Shown piece after piece: positions 1 through 5,826 of a DNA stretch of 21,269 nucleotides (its first letter is position 1; the number at the start of each line of letters is the position of its first letter). The stretch is from a virus, in the IMG/VR virus record IMGVR_UViG_3300035703_000443, positions 1-21,269 of that record, one strand, 5' to 3'. The notes beneath the pieces are model-generated. The model did not search any database. It saw only the letters and a program-made list of their open reading frames with translations, and was not told where the DNA came from. Made by a program: the position numbers and the translations under genes.

Positions 1-10
1 ATTTAAATCA

Positions 11-38
11 GAGGGGTCTTGACACCCCTCTTTTTTTT
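11..38 (+). terminator. Rho-independent terminator of an upstream gene
   Basis: A perfect 7-bp stem (GAGGGGT at 11-17 with ACCCCTC at 24-30) encloses a 6-base loop and is followed by eight T (31-38). The T-run lies only on the + strand side, so it should end a rightward transcript entering from the left. Its loop, 3' arm and T-run are shared with the sigma-70 promoter at 19-47. Confidence 0.9.
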
Positions 39-47
39 ATGTATAAT
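19..47 (+). promoter_or_regulatory. Consensus sigma-70 promoter inside the terminator
   Basis: TTGACA (19-24) and TATAAT (42-47) both match the bacterial consensus exactly and are separated by exactly 17 bases. The predicted transcription start is near 54, followed by a GAGG ribosome site (58-61) and an ATG at 71, so the leader would be very short. It should drive the small ORF and thyX as an early, host-polymerase operon. The -35 box spans the terminator loop and the start of its 3' arm. Confidence 0.85.
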
Positions 48-70
48 TACCTTTGTTGAGGTTCATAAAG

Positions 71-247
71 ATGGATAGAGAAAAGCTTAAGCTGATTGTC
101 AGAAACCTTGAGTCTCTGGTAGAATGTCTTAAGTCAGAAATTTATTCTGATGTAGATTCATATAAAATGAGTTATGAGGATATAGTTCCTCACCTTGCCG
201 ACTATGATGAAATTTTTGAGGATAGTGATTTAGATGACTATGAATGA
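71..247 (+). CDS. Small acidic protein of unknown function
   Basis: This is a 58-residue ORF. ATG at 71 is preferred over an in-frame TTG at 53 because GAGG at 58-61 lies nine bases before it and the predicted transcription start (about 54) leaves no leader for the TTG. The N-terminus is a basic, probably helical segment (MDREKLKLIVRNLESL). The C-terminus is strongly acidic (EIFEDSDLDDYE). No catalytic motif or membrane segment is visible. It is the first gene behind the consensus promoter and its 3' end overlaps thyX by 14 bases, so the two are likely co-translated. Small acidic early phage proteins are often host-takeover factors, but nothing here shows that; the function is unknown. Confidence 0.75.
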   Translation: MDREKLKLIVRNLESLVECLKSEIYSDVDSYKMSYEDIVPHLADYDEIFEDSDLDDYE

Positions 248-1007
248 GAAAAAAATGAAACCAATTAAATCAAAAGATCTTCTTGAACTTGATAAGAGAC
301 TTCAGGTAGTTAAACTTCAATGTTATCCAATTCCAGAACAAGTTATTTGGCAAGCGGGTAAAGGAGATTATTCTGAGGTTCCAATTCACGAAGTTAAAGT
401 TCCCGGACCTCAGGAATGTGGAGAGTGGATTGTCGAACAACTTCTCGCAAATGAAAGAGGTCACTGGGGGCCATTAGAACATCCTGGAATTACTTTTTCA
501 GTATCCGGTTTTGTTCATAATGTAATTGTACAGGCAAGAACTCATCGTATTGGAACCTCTTGGGATGTTCAATCGCAACGCTATACTGGAAAGAGAGTTG
601 TGAAAGTTGCTAAGGGTGAACTTGATATTGAGGATGTCTTCTACGTGCGCCCTGAGGGGTTCTACACCAACCGTAAGGGCAAGAAGTATGAATGGACCGA
701 AGAGCACCGACAACGCAAGTTAGAGAGGATTCTAGGTGAGTGTCAGGAGTATGCTGAGTATTATGAACAAGGTATGTGTGAAGAGCATATTCGTGATTAT
801 CTTCCACAAGCAATTCGACAGAATTTTGTAGTTTCTTTTAATCTACGTTCTGTTCTTCACTTTATGGATCTTCGTTCTAAACTTGATGCTCAAATTGAGA
901 TTCAAGTACTGTGTGATGCTTTTGTTCCAGAACTACAGAAATGGTCACCAAATGTTTGGAAGTATTATGAAGAAAAAAGGTTACATCGTGCTCGTTTAGG
1001 TCCTTAA
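234..1007 (+). CDS. thyX: FAD-dependent thymidylate synthase ThyX
   Basis: ThyX methylates dUMP to dTMP using methylene-tetrahydrofolate and reduced FAD, supplying dTTP for phage replication. The 257-residue ORF shows the family block HWGPLEHPGITF (77-88). It also has the substrate-binding stretch RTHRIGTSWDVQSQRY (102-117) and a C-terminal block LRSVLHFMDLRSKLDAQIEI containing the conserved HF-x-LR and AQ-x-EI elements. The signature differs from the textbook RHRxxSxNExSxR: there is one extra residue before the first Ser, and D-V stands where N-E is usual. ATG at 240 or 255 are alternative starts, the latter with GAG six bases upstream. It overlaps the preceding small ORF by 14 bases. Codons around 630-735 look more GC-rich than their surroundings, which may mark a recombination patch. 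Confidence 0.93.
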   Translation: MTMNEKKMKPIKSKDLLELDKRLQVVKLQCYPIPEQVIWQAGKGDYSEVPIHEVKVPGPQECGEWIVEQLLANERGHWGPLEHPGITFSVSGFVHNVIVQARTHRIGTSWDVQSQRYTGKRVVKVAKGELDIEDVFYVRPEGFYTNRKGKKYEWTEEHRQRKLERILGECQEYAEYYEQGMCEEHIRDYLPQAIRQNFVVSFNLRSVLHFMDLRSKLDAQIEIQVLCDAFVPELQKWSPNVWKYYEEKRLHRARLGP

Positions 1008-1010
1008 TTA

Positions 1011-1018
1011 AATAAATA
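1011..1018 (+). promoter_or_regulatory. Possible T4-type late promoter
   Basis: AATAAATA matches the T4 late element TATAAATA at seven of eight positions. It lies between the thyX stop and the homing endonuclease start (1044). The spacer is very AT-rich, so a chance match is possible. A weak stem-loop, TGGTAG (1021-1026) with CTATCA (1034-1039) including one G-U pair, follows it. Confidence 0.4.
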
Positions 1019-1043
1019 AATGGTAGAGTAAAACTATCATATT

Positions 1044-1754
1044 ATGGTTTCACACTATATTTACAAAATAACTAATACTTTAAATAAAAAGATTTATGTT
1101 GGAAAAACTAAAAATCCAAAAGTTAGATGGAGACAACATAAATGTCACTCTAAAAAGAGGAACACAAAATTATATTATGCTATGCGAAAATATGGCATAG
1201 AAAATTTTACATTTAAAATTTTAGAGGAGTGTTTAGAAAGTCAAGTAAATGAAAGAGAAACATACTATGTTTCTCTTTTGGAACCATATTATAATATGAC
1301 TAATGGTGGTGATGGTGGGGGATTTTTAAACAAAAAACATGGAGATAATTGGAAAAGTGCAATTAAACGAAGCAATTCTAAAAAAGTTGCTTGTTATGAC
1401 TTAGAAGGAAATCTCATAAAAGTTTATGAAAGTTGTAGAGAAGCTTCTTATGACATCTTTAATAAAGACACTAGAGGTATAGATGCTGTAACTAGAGGAG
1501 AATATCAAACTTATGGTGGTTACCAATGGAAATCTTTTGATATAAATCCAATTTTAAAAATTGAACCATACAAAAGAACATCACATAACATTAGAAAAAT
1601 TGGAAAATATGATTTATCCAATAATTTAATAGAAGTATATGATAGTATGACTATTGCTGCTAAAAAGAATAATGCTTCGACTTCAAAAATAACTCTAGTA
1701 TGTCAAGGAAAAAGAAAAACACACTCTGGACATATTTGGAAATATATTGTATAG
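1044..1754 (+). CDS. GIY-YIG homing endonuclease with NUMOD1 repeats
   Basis: A free-standing homing endonuclease of 236 residues. The GIY-YIG nuclease core is at the N-terminus: YIYKITN (5-11), IYVGKT (17-22), arginines in RWRQH (28-32) and the acidic NERETYY segment (69-75). The C-terminal half holds two copies of a DNA-binding module resembling NUMOD1, at about 114-163 (ACYDLEGNLIKVYES, ending GGYQWK) and 186-233 (GKYDLSNNLIEVYDS, ending SGHIWK). Such enzymes cut a related phage allele and spread by repair; the T4 Seg enzymes are the known parallel. It sits just behind thyX and interrupts an otherwise tight operon, so the target may be the thyX 3' region or the following ORF. It is more AT-rich than its neighbours. 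The ribosome site is weak. Confidence 0.9.
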   Translation: MVSHYIYKITNTLNKKIYVGKTKNPKVRWRQHKCHSKKRNTKLYYAMRKYGIENFTFKILEECLESQVNERETYYVSLLEPYYNMTNGGDGGGFLNKKHGDNWKSAIKRSNSKKVACYDLEGNLIKVYESCREASYDIFNKDTRGIDAVTRGEYQTYGGYQWKSFDINPILKIEPYKRTSHNIRKIGKYDLSNNLIEVYDSMTIAAKKNNASTSKITLVCQGKRKTHSGHIWKYIV

Positions 1755-1777
1755 TATTTTGAAAACTAACAAGTAAA

Positions 1778-1936
1778 ATGAAGACCTGGTGTTTAAAAGA
1801 TCATTTAACTGGTCATATTTTTAAAATTATTCTTACTCAAGAAGAACTTGATAATTTTTTCAAAAAAAATCCAAATATTAGTGAGTGTATTGATTGCATC
1901 GAATGCGAGGATGCACCTTCTATTACCATCGAATAA
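1778..1936 (+). CDS. Small cysteine-containing protein of unknown function
   Basis: This 52-residue ORF begins MKTWCLKDHLTGHIFKI and ends in an acidic tail. It has cysteines at position 5 and in the cluster ECIDCIEC, where two pairs are separated by two residues, which could bind a metal. The middle (LTQEELDNFFKKNPNI) looks helical. Synonymous-looking codon use and a clean ATG-to-TAA frame with no competing ORF support it. The next gene starts 28 bases later and also looks like a small conserved phage ORF. No family was recognised with confidence; the pattern is loosely like small FmdB-type zinc-ribbon proteins. Confidence 0.6.
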   Translation: MKTWCLKDHLTGHIFKIILTQEELDNFFKKNPNISECIDCIECEDAPSITIE

Positions 1937-1939
1937 ATA
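1932..1939 (+). promoter_or_regulatory. Possible T4-type late promoter before the TTG-start ORF
   Basis: AATAAATA (seven of eight to TATAAATA) overlaps the stop codon of the 52-residue ORF. A start near 1945 would leave the GGAGG ribosome site (1954-1958) and the TTG start (1965) in a short leader. The spacing is good, but the sequence is AT-rich. Confidence 0.35.
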
Positions 1940-1964
1940 TCTGCATATACAATGGAGGTTTAAA

Positions 1965-2213
1965 TTGCCAACATATCCCGTAGTTAATAAGGAAACTGGT
2001 GAACAAAAAGAAGTGACAATGAGTGTCCTTGATTGGGACCAATGGAAACAAGACAATCCTCAATGGGAAAGAGATTGGTCTGATCCAAGCACTTGTCCTT
2101 CATCTGCAGAAGTCGGTGAAGTATATGATCGTCTTCGTAAAACTCATCCTGGATGGAATGATGTTCTACACAAAGCATCTAAAGCTCCAGGTTCAAAAGT
2201 AAAACCAGTTTGA
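1965..2213 (+). CDS. Small conserved phage protein with TTG start
   Basis: An 82-residue protein starting at TTG (1965), chosen because a strong GGAGG (1954-1958) lies six bases upstream and no in-frame ATG fits. It begins MPTYPVVNKETGEQKEV and is rich in Trp (W-D-W, W-E-R-D-W, GWNDV), with a basic C-terminus KAPGSKVKPV. The opening MPTY and hairpin-like turn recall FmdB-type zinc ribbons, but the CxxC pairs of that family are absent, so this is only a resemblance. A similar protein is, from memory, common in marine T4-like phages, where it carries no known function. It lies just before phoH. Confidence 0.7.
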   Translation: MPTYPVVNKETGEQKEVTMSVLDWDQWKQDNPQWERDWSDPSTCPSSAEVGEVYDRLRKTHPGWNDVLHKASKAPGSKVKPV

Positions 2214-2218
2214 TTATT

Positions 2219-2977
2219 ATGCCAACTAAGAAAAGAAACACTCCTCAAAATCCAGTTCCTTTTGGTATGAGTAATAGGCAAATGAAAAGAAAGAAGCCAA
2301 TCAATCTTGACCTGATGAGAATTGTCGATCCTTTGACAGACAATCAAGAATTGCTATTCCAAGCATATAAGAAGAATCAAAACATTGTTGCATACGGTGC
2401 AGCAGGTACTGGTAAGACTTTTATTACTCTTTATAATGCATTGAAAGATGTACTTGACGAAAGATCACCATACGAAAAAATTTATATTGTACGCTCCCTT
2501 GTGGCAACTAGGGAGATTGGTTTCCTTCCGGGTGATCATGAGGATAAATCCTCTCTTTATCAGATTCCATATAAGAACATGGTAAAGTATATGTTTGAAA
2601 TGCCAGATGATTCTGCATTTGAAATGTTGTATGGAAACCTCAAGACTCAAGGTACAATTAGTTTTTGGAGTACTTCTTTTATTCGTGGAACTACCTTAGA
2701 CAACGCAATCATTATTGTTGATGAATTTCAAAACTTGAATTTTCATGAACTTGATAGTATTATTACTCGTGTAGGAGAGGACTCTAAGATTATGTTCTGT
2801 GGTGACGCAACACAATCTGACCTCGTAAAAACTGCAGAGAAGAACGGTATTATTGATTTTATGAGAATTCTGAATGTCATGCCATCTGTTGATGTAATTG
2901 AATTTGGTGTTGAAGATATTGTTCGTTCTGGCCTATGTAAAGAATATCTAATTGCAAAAGCGGAATTGAATCTATGA
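2219..2977 (+). CDS. phoH: PhoH-like P-loop ATPase
   Basis: A 252-residue ATPase of the PhoH group. The Walker A motif is GAAGTGKT, following a PhoH-type lead-in (PLTDNQELLFQAYKKNQ). The Walker B motif is AIIIVDEFQN, and further PhoH-like blocks are IVRSLVATREIGFLPGD and KIMFCGDATQSDL. The start is ATG 2219 (MPTKKRNT), since the longer frame needs a TTG with no ribosome site. PhoH-like genes are frequent in marine phages. Despite the name, their role in phosphate stress is unproven, and RNA or nucleic-acid handling is plausible because the fold resembles superfamily-1 helicases. The stop overlaps the exonuclease ATG by four bases, so the two are translationally coupled. Confidence 0.92.
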   Translation: MPTKKRNTPQNPVPFGMSNRQMKRKKPINLDLMRIVDPLTDNQELLFQAYKKNQNIVAYGAAGTGKTFITLYNALKDVLDERSPYEKIYIVRSLVATREIGFLPGDHEDKSSLYQIPYKNMVKYMFEMPDDSAFEMLYGNLKTQGTISFWSTSFIRGTTLDNAIIIVDEFQNLNFHELDSIITRVGEDSKIMFCGDATQSDLVKTAEKNGIIDFMRILNVMPSVDVIEFGVEDIVRSGLCKEYLIAKAELNL

Positions 2978-3654
2978 CATTTGTTCATCATAATTTTCTA
3001 GGTGATATTGAATTAGACTGTAAAACAACAGAAAGCATCCGTCTCTATAATCTTCCTAATGGAGATTGGGTGCCTTCTATTACATCAGTGACTTCTTTTT
3101 ATAATCGACAAATCTTTGCTAAGTGGAGAGAAAGAGTTGGTATTGAAGAAGCAAATAGAATCACTAAGAAAGCAACAGCAAGAGGAACTGATTTTCACCA
3201 AGTATGTCAAGATTATCTTGAAAACAAGGAGTTAAACTGGGATGATTATCAACTCCTGACAAAACACATGTTCCATCATGCTAAACCATATCTTGATAAG
3301 ATAAATAATATTCATGCAATTGAAAGAACACTCTACTCAGAATATCTTGGTCTTGCAGGAAGAGTAGATTGTATTGCAGAATATGATGGTGAACTTGCTG
3401 TCATCGACTTCAAGACATCAGAAAAAATTAAACCTGAAGAGTGGATTGAAAATTACTTTGTACAAGAAACATTCTATGCAGCAGCATATTATGAGCTCAC
3501 AGGTCAGGTAGTTAAAAAACTTATTACACTAATGGTTACTCCTAGTGGAGAAGTGAAAGTATTTGACAAAAGAAACAAAGGCGATTATATTAAACTATTA
3601 GTTCGTTATATTAAAGAATTTGTACATCACAATACTGGGTCAAATGGAGAATGA
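2974..3654 (+). CDS. PD-(D/E)XK exonuclease, RecB/MGME1-like
   Basis: A 226-residue nuclease of the RecB-family PD-(D/E)XK superfamily. The core is GLAGRVDCIAEYDGELAVID followed by FKTSEK: the Asp of GRVD and the D-x-K of IDFKT give the metal site. A downstream QETFYAAAYYE supplies the Q-x3-Y motif typical of RecB-like exonucleases. An N-terminal block (VPSITSVTSFYNR, ARGTDFHQVCQDYL) matches the usual helical lead-in with its conserved His. It probably degrades host or phage DNA ends during replication or recombination. It is coupled to phoH by a four-base overlap, and its 3' end contains the promoter and start of gene 33. Confidence 0.88.
   Translation: MTFVHHNFLGDIELDCKTTESIRLYNLPNGDWVPSITSVTSFYNRQIFAKWRERVGIEEANRITKKATARGTDFHQVCQDYLENKELNWDDYQLLTKHMFHHAKPYLDKINNIHAIERTLYSEYLGLAGRVDCIAEYDGELAVIDFKTSEKIKPEEWIENYFVQETFYAAAYYELTGQVVKKLITLMVTPSGEVKVFDKRNKGDYIKLLVRYIKEFVHHNTGSNGE
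3563..3591 (+). promoter_or_regulatory. Sigma-70-type promoter for gene 33
   Basis: TTGACA (3563-3568, perfect) and TATATT (3586-3591, five of six) are separated by exactly 17 bases. It lies inside the end of the exonuclease gene. The predicted start is near 3598, 46 bases before the gene 33 ATG. It would express gene 33, gene 59 and the following genes from host polymerase. Confidence 0.6.
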
Positions 3655-3901
3655 GTTAGAGAAAGTACTAGAGAGTAAATTCTTCTGCCCTTCTCGGTTT
3701 GCACAGGAGATCGAATCTCTGGTGCAGACAAATGAAGATATGAACTATATTGATGCAATTGTTTACTTTTGTGAGAAGAATAACATTGATGTAGAATCAG
3801 TTCCTAAGTTGATTTCAAAACCACTAAAGGAAAAGATTAAATATGAAGCAATGGAACTTAACTTTCTTAAGAAAACTTCCCGTGCAAAATTGATTTTTTG
3901 A
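3644..3901 (+). CDS. 33: Late transcription co-activator gp33
   Basis: In T4, gp33 binds RNA polymerase and links the late sigma gp55 to the sliding clamp gp45. This 85-residue ORF has the cyanophage gp33 pattern: an N-terminal FFCPSRFAQEIESLV, a central NYIDAIVYFCEKNNID and a basic C-terminal block KPLKEKIKYEA. It ends with NFLKKTSRAKLIF, whose hydrophobic tail would fit clamp binding as in T4. ATG 3644 is chosen over an in-frame TTG at 3620 because it gives the family's usual N-terminus. It overlaps the exonuclease stop by 11 bases and abuts gene 59. T4 also has 33 next to 59 and 32, so the order supports the call. Its partner promoters (TATAAATA-like) are present in this window. Confidence 0.85.
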   Translation: MENELEKVLESKFFCPSRFAQEIESLVQTNEDMNYIDAIVYFCEKNNIDVESVPKLISKPLKEKIKYEAMELNFLKKTSRAKLIF

Positions 3902-4498
3902 ATGATGCCCGTTGATGCTTATAGGCAGTATCTTGCCTTAAAGAATCACTTTACTAAAGATAGTTATGACTATCATAAGTATTGTGGTAAAAGTCGTGCT
4001 ACAGTGCAATCTTTCTATAAACGGAAGGACCGATTCTGGTTTGAAAAGATTGCAAGACAAAAGACAGATCAAGAAGTTGTTGAATTCTTTGTATCAAACT
4101 TTATCACCTGCACTGATCCAAGTAAGCTTTGGATAGGAGAAATGATACGCGAAGGTGAAAGTAGATACGAACAATGGAAGAAAAGAAATCAATCACTTTC
4201 TTATGTCTTCAAAGAAGAAACTCAAAGTTTATTTGAGAATAAAAAAGTCGATGATGTATTTGACTGTTCTAAAGGTCATCCAGTAATTCTTAAAAATTTC
4301 CTGAGCGGTAAAATTAGCCCCGAAACAATGGTGATTTATGATAAAATTTTCCTGTTCGGTAAACATTTTGATAAGAAACTCCAGGATCCAGTGTGGGAAA
4401 CCGTCAGTAAAAAGATCAAAAAGTACAGTCCATTCCTAAATATTGATGTACTTAAATATCGTAAAATCTTAAAAGAAGTTGTTTTGGGAGATCAATGA
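3902..4498 (+). CDS. 59: Helicase loader gp59
   Basis: gp59 loads the replicative helicase gp41 onto gp32-coated forks. This 198-residue protein shares the T4 gp59 lead-in of Tyr and His residues (AYRQYLALKNHFTKDSYDYH, then KY). It also shares the KRKDRFWFEKIA block, equivalent to KRRDKYFFQKL in T4, and the aromatic, basic, all-helical character. Later blocks such as FFVSNFI, DPSKLWIGEM and PETMVIYDKIF also line up in order. Length is near the T4 protein (about 217). The start could be the first or second ATG of the ATGATG pair (3902 or 3905). It directly follows the gene 33 stop and overlaps the next ORF by four bases (ATGA). The 33-59-32 neighbourhood matches T4. Confidence 0.85.
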   Translation: MMPVDAYRQYLALKNHFTKDSYDYHKYCGKSRATVQSFYKRKDRFWFEKIARQKTDQEVVEFFVSNFITCTDPSKLWIGEMIREGESRYEQWKKRNQSLSYVFKEETQSLFENKKVDDVFDCSKGHPVILKNFLSGKISPETMVIYDKIFLFGKHFDKKLQDPVWETVSKKIKKYSPFLNIDVLKYRKILKEVVLGDQ

Positions 4499-4839
4499 GT
4501 TTCTTTAATTCCGAAGTCGTCCGTGCAGAGATGACTGAAATATCTGAAATGCAAGAGGAAGTATACAAAAATGTATTTGAATTTCCTCGTATGAGTAAAG
4601 AACAAAAACTTCATCATGTTAATCTTCTAGATAAACTTCTAGAAAAACAGAAGGTGCTGTATACTCGTTTGAGTTTATCTGACGATCCTCAAGCAAAGGA
4701 AATGAAAAATCGTATTGCCGAGTCAGCATCACTAATGGGTCTTCCTGCAAATGTTGATATGAATGTGATCTTCAACAATATGAGCAAGATGCTGGAAGCA
4801 ATGCGCGAAAGGATTGACGAAACAGGTTCAGACCTGTAG
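4495..4839 (+). CDS. DUF1825-like helical protein
   Basis: A 114-residue, probably all-helical protein starting MSFFNSEVVRAEMTEISEMQ. The F-x-SE-x-V-x-x-E opening, the long helix with KLHHVNLLDKLLEKQ, the R-x-SLSDDPQA turn and the C-terminal MNVIFNNMSKMLEAM resemble cyanobacterial DUF1825 proteins, whose role is unknown. This would be a host-related protein kept by cyanophages. It lies between gene 59 and gene 32 and overlaps gene 59 by four bases, so it may work in replication or recombination; that is inference from position only. Its 3' end contains the gene 32 promoter. Confidence 0.7.
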   Translation: MSFFNSEVVRAEMTEISEMQEEVYKNVFEFPRMSKEQKLHHVNLLDKLLEKQKVLYTRLSLSDDPQAKEMKNRIAESASLMGLPANVDMNVIFNNMSKMLEAMRERIDETGSDL

Positions 4840-4842
4840 AAT
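4814..4842 (+). promoter_or_regulatory. Sigma-70-type promoter for gene 32
   Basis: TTGACG (4814-4819) and TAGAAT (4837-4842) each match the consensus at five of six positions, with exactly 17 bases between them. The predicted start is near 4849, giving a leader of about 39 bases. Within the leader GAGG (4877-4880) lies seven bases before the gene 32 ATG. A dedicated promoter suits the high demand for gp32. Confidence 0.6.
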
Positions 4843-4887
4843 AACGAAGTACACAAAGGCCAAATCCGTACAACACGAGGTAATCCA

Positions 4888-5826
4888 ATGTCTTTTAACG
4901 ACCTTAAAAAGCAATCTTCTCTTGGTTCGCTGACTGCGAAACTGGTAAAAGAAGTAGAGAAGATGAGTACAACTTCTGGTGGCGCTGATGAGCGTCTCTG
5001 GAAACCTGAAATGGATAAGACTGGTAATGGTTTTGCAGTTATCCGTTTCCTTCCTGCACCCGAAGGTGAAGAAATTCCCTGGGCAAAACTTTATACTCAT
5101 GCCTTCCAGGGCCCTGGTGGTTGGTATATTGAAAACTCTCTGACTACTCTTGGTCAGAAAGATCCTGTTTCCGAATACAACCGTGAACTCTGGAACAGTG
5201 GTCATGATGCAGATAAAGAAACTGTGCGTAAGCAGAAGCGTAAACTGTCTTACTACAGCAACATTTATGTTGTAAAGGATCCTGCTAATCCTGCAAACGA
5301 AGGTAAAGTCTTCCTCTTCAAGTATGGTAAGAAGATCTTTGATAAGATCATGGAAGCAATGCAACCAGAGTTTGAGGATGAAACTCCTATCAATCCTTTT
5401 GACTTCTGGCAAGGTGCTAACTTCAAACTCAAAATCGTAAAGAAAGATGGGTATTGGAACTACGATAAGTCAGAATTTGATCGCGTTGCACCACTCCTGG
5501 ATGATGATGATGCTCTTGAAGCCCTCTGGAAGAAGCAATACTCGCTCGCAGCAGTAACTGCTCCTGATCAGTTCAAGTCCTACGAAGATCTTGAGAAGCG
5601 TCTCAAGTATGTTCTGGGTCAAAAGAGTGCTCGTGCTGCAATTCAAGAACAAGAAGATCAGTATGAGTCCTATGCTCAAACTCCTTCTCAAGAAGAAAGT
5701 GTGATTGCTGAACTGGAACAATCCTTTGCTCGCTCTAAGTCACCTTCTCTTCCTGTGGTAAACAAGGAAACTGATGAAGATGAGGATGATGCACTCTCAT
5801 ACTTCCAGCGTCTAGCAGAAGATTGA
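4888..5826 (+). CDS. 32: Single-stranded DNA-binding protein gp32
   Basis: gp32 coats single-stranded DNA at forks and recombination intermediates and contacts gp59, gp41 and the polymerase. The 312-residue ORF has three parts. A basic N-terminal cooperativity segment (LKKQSSLGSLTAKL) comes first. The OB-fold core follows, with FAVIRFLPAP, WYIEN, NIYVVKDPANPANEGKVFLF and KYGKKIFDKI in T4 order. An acidic tail (KETDEDEDDALSYFQRLAED) ends the protein. The T4 zinc site is gone: His71 remains, but the three cysteines are replaced (Ser84 and the Asp92/Ser95 region). The codons look more GC-rich than those of its neighbours, as expected for a highly expressed gene. It has a good GAGG site and its own promoter. 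The stop abuts the gene 53 stop. Confidence 0.95.
   Translation: MSFNDLKKQSSLGSLTAKLVKEVEKMSTTSGGADERLWKPEMDKTGNGFAVIRFLPAPEGEEIPWAKLYTHAFQGPGGWYIENSLTTLGQKDPVSEYNRELWNSGHDADKETVRKQKRKLSYYSNIYVVKDPANPANEGKVFLFKYGKKIFDKIMEAMQPEFEDETPINPFDFWQGANFKLKIVKKDGYWNYDKSEFDRVAPLLDDDDALEALWKKQYSLAAVTAPDQFKSYEDLEKRLKYVLGQKSARAAIQEQEDQYESYAQTPSQEESVIAELEQSFARSKSPSLPVVNKETDEDEDDALSYFQRLAED

Noticed and set aside
3620-3643. TTG start giving gp33 eight more residues
   Set aside because: ATG 3644 yields the expected gp33 N-terminus; no ribosome site precedes the TTG.
4840-4887. Possible gp32 autoregulatory structure in its leader
   Set aside because: Only repeated GTAC tetramers and weak pairings were seen; no T4-like pseudoknot could be drawn.
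4828-5412. 194-residue minus-strand ORF opposite gene 32
   Set aside because: Lies wholly antisense to the well-supported gp32, starts in no promoter context, and its protein has no recognisable pattern.
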